Positions 30,874-34,870 of a DNA stretch of 34,870 nt are shown here, in pieces. The notes below the pieces were generated by a model. It was not told the origin of the DNA. It did not search any database and saw nothing but the letters and a program-made list of their open reading frames with translations. The first letter of the stretch is position 1; each line of letters opens with the position of its first letter. The DNA comes from JBOGEN01 sp050743265 (lineage in GTDB: Bacteria; Actinomycetota; Actinomycetes; JBOGEN01): assembly GCA_050743265.1 (NCBI GenBank), contig JBOGEN010000174.1:1-34870 (forward strand), given 5' to 3'. The translations under genes were made by a program, and so were the position numbers.

Positions 30874-31116
30874 TCAGCCCGGCAGCTTGCCGCGACCCCG
30901 TCGTCCCGCCGCACCGCTGCGGCCGACGGCGCGCTGAGATGTGGACACGGACCGCGAGAACCACCGGCTGAGCGGGCGCGGCAGCACCCTCGAGCCCTTG
31001 TGCCCCTGGCCGAGTACGCGTTGCGCGCCCCGTTCCGGGTGACGTGAGAGCCGCGGGAACACGAACGCGAGAACGAGCAGGACGAGGCAGAACGCCGCGA
31101 CGGCGAGGGCGGTCAT
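30874..31116 (-). CDS. Small single-helix membrane protein
   Basis: 80 residues from ATG 31116, with GGGAGAACCG upstream. An N-terminal helix (TALAVAAFCLVLLVLAFVFP) is followed by a basic cytoplasmic tail (RLSRHPERGAQRVLGQG). This N-helix plus basic tail layout is common among uncharacterised actinobacterial small proteins. No partner is evident. Confidence 0.65.
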   Translation of the reverse strand: MTALAVAAFCLVLLVLAFVFPRLSRHPERGAQRVLGQGHKGSRVLPRPLSRWFSRSVSTSQRAVGRSGAAGRRGRGKLPG

Positions 31117-31514
31117 CGGTTCTCCCGCAGGTCAAGGGGATGGGGGCGTGCGGCGCCGCGTGGTGTCACCGCCGCTGCCGTCCGGTACCCCGGTGTCCGA
31201 AGATCACTCCGCCGCGGACAGGGCCGTGACCTCGCCGCGCTGTGTCGGGCGCACATCCGGTTTGCGGGACCGGCGGGGGTGCCTCATGCTGGACGTCCTG
31301 TGTCCGGGCGCGGCAGCGTCCGACGAGCGCCCGTCCGGCAGCCGTCGGCCCTGCGACCCAGCCACCGAGCGCGTGACGTTCCGACGTCTCTGCGCCGTGC
31401 GGGCACCCGACCCGGGTTTCGCGGATGTTCGACGGGGAGTAACCCTCGCGCGACATGCCCGCGGCACGCTCGGACGGAGACCCGGATACGGGGTCCCGCA
31501 GGAGGGGACACGCC
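31117..31514. other. Long intergenic region
   Basis: 398 bases, no supported gene. GTTT at 31417-31420 with GGGGAG 14 bases later resembles a SigB-type stress promoter (GTTT-N14-16-GGGTAT), pointing toward the small peptide gene at 31515; the match is partial. Confidence 0.35.
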
Positions 31515-31595
31515 ATGACACAACGGACGAGAGAGAGGACAGAGGTGGAAGATCGCAGCTACGACGGCGACGAGTACGGCCCCTGGCACGACTGA
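31515..31595 (+). CDS. 26-residue peptide gene
   Basis: ATG 31515 is preceded by GGAGGGG at a spacing of 7 and encodes a 26-residue, highly charged peptide: a basic start (MTQRTRERTE) and an acidic, aromatic end (DRSYDGDEYGPWHD). Its last 12 codons run antisense over the 3' end of the VOC gene. The strong ribosome site is the main evidence; length is too short for family assignment. Confidence 0.45.
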   Translation: MTQRTRERTEVEDRSYDGDEYGPWHD

Positions 31596-31981
31596 GCCGG
31601 CGCACCCGTCGGGTGCTGGACCAGCGAGAGCACGTTGCCGTCCGGGTCCTTGAACCAGGCCACCATGGCCCCCTCGCCGGTGGTCCACGCCCCGTACTCG
31701 TCCTGCGGGAGGTGCTCGTACCGCTCGAAGAAGACCCCACGCCCGGACAGGTCCTGCACCGCGGCTCGTAGGTCCGCGACGGACCACCCGAGCACGGTGT
31801 AGCCGAGCGGGATGTGGCGGGGCACCTTCTGCACCCGCAGTGTCGTCCCGCCGGCCTCGAACACGAGCGCGTACGGCTGGTCGTCGACGAGGTCGAGCCC
31901 GAGCACCTCGGAGTAGAACGTCCTGGCCCGGTCCGGGTCGGACGTCGCCACGAACGCGACCATCTGGTGCGCGCCGAGCAT
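31559..31981 (-). CDS. VOC/glyoxalase-like protein
   Basis: 140 residues from ATG 31981, with AAGGAGG seven bases upstream. The VOC fold reads MVAFVATSDPDRARTFYSEV with LGLDLVDDQPYALVFEAGG, then LGWSVADLRAAVQDLSGRGV and the closing AWFKDPDGNVLSLVQH. Metal ligands are incomplete by eye (no N-terminal His in the first strand), so it may bind a small molecule rather than catalyse. The upstream frame is rejected on the ribosome site. MaoC-type hydratase gene lies 23 bases upstream on the same strand, likely one operon. Confidence 0.87.
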   Translation of the reverse strand: MLGAHQMVAFVATSDPDRARTFYSEVLGLDLVDDQPYALVFEAGGTTLRVQKVPRHIPLGYTVLGWSVADLRAAVQDLSGRGVFFERYEHLPQDEYGAWTTGEGAMVAWFKDPDGNVLSLVQHPTGAPAQSCQGPYSSPS

Positions 31982-32004
31982 CGGGCCCTCCTTCCGCGGC
32001 CGGT

Positions 32005-32442
32005 TCACCCCTCCAGCGGGACGGTGTAGCACATCGCGGTGCCGTCGACGGCGACTGTGCCGTCACCACGGGTGACGGTCGTACGCAGCCGGGTCACCGG
32101 CTTGTCGTCGCGGACCTCGAGCACCTCGACCCGGCCGGTCACGGTGTCGCCGGGGTGGACGGGGGCGGTGAAGTCCCACTCGGTGCGCAGGAACACGGTG
32201 CCCGGGCCGGGCAGGTCCTCGGCCACGCAGGCGTTGAGGATCGCGGTCGTCACCCCGCCCTGGACGATGAGGCCGCCGAACCGTCCGGTGGCGGCAAGGC
32301 CCGCGTCGTAGTGCAGCGGGTTGCGGTCGCCACTGATCGCGGTGAACCGCTCGATGTCCTCGGCGGTGACGCGGCGGGACCGCTCGGCCGTCTGGCCGAC
32401 CATGGGTGCCCCGCGGGGCCATGCGCTGGGGGTGTCGGGCAC
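32005..32442 (-). CDS. MaoC-type (R)-specific enoyl-CoA hydratase
   Basis: 145 residues from GTG 32442, with AGGAGG eight bases upstream. Hotdog fold with the hydratase motif FTAISGDRNPLHYD: the Asp and His of the D-x-N-P-x-H pattern are the catalytic pair. GRFGGLIVQGG and FLRTEWDFTAPVHPGDTVTG follow. It hydrates trans-2-enoyl-CoA to the (R)-3-hydroxy form, feeding fatty acid or polyhydroxyalkanoate metabolism. No other acyl-CoA gene adjoins it. infA starts upstream on the same strand, 37 bases away. Confidence 0.87.
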   Translation of the reverse strand: MPDTPSAWPRGAPMVGQTAERSRRVTAEDIERFTAISGDRNPLHYDAGLAATGRFGGLIVQGGVTTAILNACVAEDLPGPGTVFLRTEWDFTAPVHPGDTVTGRVEVLEVRDDKPVTRLRTTVTRGDGTVAVDGTAMCYTVPLEG

Positions 32443-32478
32443 CGGTGCCTCCTGGTCAGCCCCTCCTGGAGGGAGGGC

Positions 32479-32697
32479 TCACTTGTGGCGGTAGACGATG
32501 CGTCCCCGGGTCAGGTCGTACGGGCTGAGCTCCACGACCACCCGGTCCTCGAGCAGCACACGGATGTAGTGGCGGCGCATCCGGCCGGAGAGGTGGGCGA
32601 GCACCTCGTGACCGTTGGTCAGGCTCACCTTGAACATGGTGTTGGGCAGCGCCTCGATGACGGTGCCCTCCACCTCGATGGCGTCGGACTTGGGCAT
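32479..32697 (-). CDS. infA: Translation initiation factor IF-1 (solitary copy)
   Basis: 72 residues from ATG 32697, after GGAAAGGACCCGC. It is a complete OB fold with the IF-1 landmarks IEVEGTVIEALPNTMFKVSL, TNGHEVLAHLSGRMRRHYIR and VVVELSPYDLTRGRIVYRHK. It helps IF-3 clear the ribosomal A site. In actinobacteria infA normally follows map/adk beside rpmJ and rpsM; this copy has unrelated neighbours and reads MPKSDAIEVEG rather than MAKKDG-type, so it looks like a second paralogue. Whether the usual copy exists elsewhere cannot be seen here. Confidence 0.95.
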   Translation of the reverse strand: MPKSDAIEVEGTVIEALPNTMFKVSLTNGHEVLAHLSGRMRRHYIRVLLEDRVVVELSPYDLTRGRIVYRHK

Positions 32698-32816
32698 GCG
32701 GGTCCTTTCCGGCTCGCCCCCCGCGGCGGGGCGGTGCCGATGTCTGTCGTCTGCTCGGGCTGCCGGGCGGGACGGGGCCCGCCGCGTCGGGCAGGTCGCG
32801 GGGCAGCCCGTCGCCG
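32698..32816. other. infA upstream region
   Basis: 119 bases between the fuconate dehydratase stop and infA. It should carry the infA promoter; a C/G-rich inverted patch (CCCCGCGGCGGGG-like, near 32718-32732) is visible and could be a terminator of the upstream operon. Confidence 0.35.
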
Positions 32817-34256
32817 TCAGCCTCTCGGTGGTCGGCGGCGGTACCGGCGGCCCGTGAGTCGGCGGACCGTCGGGCCGACGGCCGTTGGGTCCAAGATACC
32901 CGCTGAGAGGTGCCCGGATCCCTCAGGAGGCTGCGCGGCTGCCCCCTGCTGGTCGTCGGCCCAGGCCGGGCCGTGCGGGTAGGCGTACTCGGCCACGGAC
33001 GCCGGGTGCATGCGGCCCCCGGCTCCTGACGCGGTCGGTGCCAGATAGCGGGCGTCCCGCACGCGGACCGGGTCGACGAAGTGCTCGTGCAGGTGGTCGA
33101 CGTACTCGACGCAGCGCTGGGGGTGCGCGCCCGCCACAGCCACCTGGTCGAACATCGCCAGGTGCTGGACGGCCTCGCACAGCCCGACCCCGCCCGCGTG
33201 CGGGCACACCGGGACGCCGTACTTCGCGGCGAGCAGCAGGATCGCCACGTTCTCGTTGACCCCGCCCACCCGGGTGGCGTCGATCTGGCAGACGTCGATC
33301 GCGCCCGCCGCGAGCAGCTGCTTGAACACGACCCGGTTCGCGACGTGCTCACCGGTCGCGACCCGGATCGGCGGGTCGAGCCGCTGCATCGCCTCGCGGA
33401 TGGCCCGGTGCCCGAGCACGTCGTCCGGGCTGGTCGGCTCCTCGATCCAGTACACGTCGAACTCGGCGAGGCGGCGCATCCACGCGACGGCGTCCGCGAC
33501 GTCCCAGCGCTGGTTGGCATCGACCGAGAGCAGGACGTCGGGCCCGAGCACCGCTCGGGCCGTACGGCAGCGACGGACGTCGTCCTCGAGATCCGCGCCG
33601 ACCTTGAGCTTGACGTGGGTGAAGCCGGCCGCCACCGCCTCCTCGCAGAGCCGGGTGAGCTTGGCGTCGGAGTAGCCCAGCCAGCCCGGCGTCGTCGTGT
33701 ACGCCGCGACGCCGTCGCGCACCAGCCCGGCCTCCCGCTCGGCCCGGGCGGGCTCGGCCGCGCGCAGCAGGTCGAGCGCCTCGTCCCGGGTCAGGCAGTC
33801 GGTGAGGTAGCGGAAGTCGACGAGGTCGACGATCTGCTCGGGGGTCATCCGGGCGAGGAGCCTCCACAGTGGCTCGCCCGCACGGACGGCGTAGAGGTCC
33901 CACACCGCGTTGACCACCGCGGCCACCGCCATGTGCATGACGCCCTTCTCCGGCCCGAGCCAGCGGAGCTGGCTGTCGCCCGTGAGCCGCCGCCAGAACG
34001 CGCCCATGTCCGCGGTGACCTCGTCCACGTCGAGGCCGACGACCAGGCGTTCAAGCGCACGGACGGCCGCGACCTGCACCTCGGTACCGCGCCCGATCGT
34101 GAACGCGAAGCCGTGCCCGTCCTCTGCGGTGTCGGTGCGCACGATGACGTACGCGACCGAGTAGTCCGGGTCCGGGTTCATCGCGTCCGAGCCGTCGAGC
34201 TCGCGGGAGGTGGGGAAGCGGACGTCGGTCACGTCCAGGCCGGTGATCCTGCTCAC
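32817..34256 (-). CDS. L-fuconate dehydratase (enolase superfamily)
   Basis: 479 residues from GTG 34256, with GGGAGACCGC upstream; the GTG overlaps the lutC stop (GTGA). The N-terminal capping domain carries the family start ITGLDVTDVRFPTSRELDGS and DAMNPDPDYS. The barrel has the K-x-K base VKLKVG, metal ligands in SVDANQRW, WIEEPTSPDD and ATGEH, and a late CPHAGG. These match L-fuconate dehydratases, giving 2-keto-3-deoxy-L-fuconate. The C-terminus runs about 45 residues past the usual end, into an Arg-rich tail (VRRLTGRRYRRRPPRG), perhaps a lost stop codon. Confidence 0.88.
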   Translation of the reverse strand: MSRITGLDVTDVRFPTSRELDGSDAMNPDPDYSVAYVIVRTDTAEDGHGFAFTIGRGTEVQVAAVRALERLVVGLDVDEVTADMGAFWRRLTGDSQLRWLGPEKGVMHMAVAAVVNAVWDLYAVRAGEPLWRLLARMTPEQIVDLVDFRYLTDCLTRDEALDLLRAAEPARAEREAGLVRDGVAAYTTTPGWLGYSDAKLTRLCEEAVAAGFTHVKLKVGADLEDDVRRCRTARAVLGPDVLLSVDANQRWDVADAVAWMRRLAEFDVYWIEEPTSPDDVLGHRAIREAMQRLDPPIRVATGEHVANRVVFKQLLAAGAIDVCQIDATRVGGVNENVAILLLAAKYGVPVCPHAGGVGLCEAVQHLAMFDQVAVAGAHPQRCVEYVDHLHEHFVDPVRVRDARYLAPTASGAGGRMHPASVAEYAYPHGPAWADDQQGAAAQPPEGSGHLSAGILDPTAVGPTVRRLTGRRYRRRPPRG

Positions 34257-34858
34257 GCGGTCTCCCGGTCATCGGGGGCGGTGGCGTTGTCGTCGCGCGC
34301 TGGCGAGGGCGTGCCCGGCTCGTCCGGCGAGAAGCCGACCAGGACGACGTGCAGCTCGACCGGACCGTGCATGCCACGCACGAGGGTGAGCTCGATGTCG
34401 CCCGAGCTGCTCGGCCCGGTCGTGAACCGGACACCCGAGGGCAGCGGGCGGAGCGTCCCGAGGTGGTCGACGGCGTCCTGGTACGTCGGCAGCAGCCGGT
34501 CCGCCGGGACGACGGCCACATGGACCGGCGGGACGAGCCCGGTGCTGCGCGGGTGGTCCGTGTCGAAGACGAGCACGATCGTGCCCGTCTCGGCGGCGGC
34601 CGCGGTCGCGGTGGTGACCCCGACCTGCGCCTGCCACGGGTCCTCGACCCTCGTCAGGCCGGCAACCACCGACTCGAGCACGGGGTCACGGTCCGCGAGC
34701 GCGGGGCGCTCCGCGCAGATGCGGGCGACCTCGGCCCGTGCCGACTCCTCGTCCCGTACCGGGTGGGTGCGGCCGCCGACCGCGTCCAGGGCCTCGGCGA
34801 ACCGGCGGGCGAGCGTGCCGACGTCCTCGCGCTGCGCCGGGCGGTGCGTGGTGCTCAC
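34253..34858 (-). CDS. lutC: LUD-domain protein, LutC/YkgG type
   Basis: 201 residues from GTG 34858. The LUD fold shows VGVTTATAAAAETGTIVLVF, STGLVPPVHVAVVPADRLLP, then TTGPSSSGDIELTLVRGMHGPVELHVVLV (quoted in part: GPSSSGDIELTLVRGMHGP), the typical C-terminal signature. LutC works with the FeS proteins LutA and LutB to oxidise L-lactate to pyruvate. Its start overlaps the stop of an upstream gene and its stop overlaps the dehydratase GTG, so it is tightly coupled in one operon. An acidic, Pro-rich tail ends the protein. Confidence 0.9.
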   Translation of the reverse strand: MSTTHRPAQREDVGTLARRFAEALDAVGGRTHPVRDEESARAEVARICAERPALADRDPVLESVVAGLTRVEDPWQAQVGVTTATAAAAETGTIVLVFDTDHPRSTGLVPPVHVAVVPADRLLPTYQDAVDHLGTLRPLPSGVRFTTGPSSSGDIELTLVRGMHGPVELHVVLVGFSPDEPGTPSPARDDNATAPDDRETA

Positions 34859-34870
34859 TCGGTGCCCTCC
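34855..34870 (-). CDS. 3' end of the upstream gene (probably lutB)
   Basis: The last codons of a minus-strand gene, Glu-Gly-Thr-Glu-stop, with TGA at 34857-34855 overlapping the lutC GTG. By operon order a LutB-like FeS protein is expected; the sequence here cannot show it. Confidence 0.4.

Overview
The window is high-GC DNA with codon third positions almost all G or C, many GTG starts and AGGAGG-type ribosome sites. Together with a GGDEF/EAL protein, a STAS-HATPase fusion, a YrhK protein and PduO, ModA and FetAB genes, this points to an actinobacterium. A Cellulomonas-like member of the Micrococcales is my guess from gene style. No rRNA, CRISPR array, complete insertion sequence or integrase was seen.

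Layout. 1-949 is the 5' part of a membrane protein with a bactofilin-like exported domain. An intact tRNA-Arg(ACG) follows at 1163-1235. The stretch from the tRNA anticodon loop through its terminator hairpin (1196-1283) recurs, degenerate, at 6308-6396. The 5.1 kb between the copies differs from the rest: a lipoprotein, a zone of truncated genes (membrane protein, zinc-ribbon peptide, start of a SARP-type regulator), then an arsenic-type module. That module is an ArsO-like flavoprotein divergent from arsR-arsP, with palindromes between them and a possible arsenate reductase tail at the right repeat. I read this as a small decayed genomic island.

6.5-20 kb is mostly single genes: a secreted glycerophosphodiesterase; a GAF-GGDEF-EAL protein whose EAL domain has lost its metal-binding Asp pair; a STAS-HATPase fusion; a pterin dehydratase-glyoxalase fusion; a PrmC-like methyltransferase; a YrhK protein; a deletion scar with three gene stubs; a MarR-GNAT fusion with a palindrome at its start codon; a TPR-capsule glycosyltransferase; a sigma-region-4-like protein; a GNAT enzyme with hairpins upstream; a fumarylacetoacetase-family hydrolase; and a cobalamin adenosyltransferase.

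20-34.9 kb holds a thioredoxin under a CsoR-type operator, a beta-propeller surface protein, a LacI regulator with two tandem operators, a Mop-domain regulator with modA (but no modBC), a cold-shock protein, two VOC proteins, an AlkZ-like winged-helix protein, a FetAB-type ABC exporter, small membrane proteins, a 26-codon peptide gene, a MaoC hydratase, a divergent solitary IF-1 and a lutC/L-fuconate dehydratase operon entering from the right edge. The dehydratase, the hydrolase at 18.5 kb and LutC could act together: non-phosphorylative L-fucose breakdown gives pyruvate plus L-lactate, and Lut proteins oxidise L-lactate.
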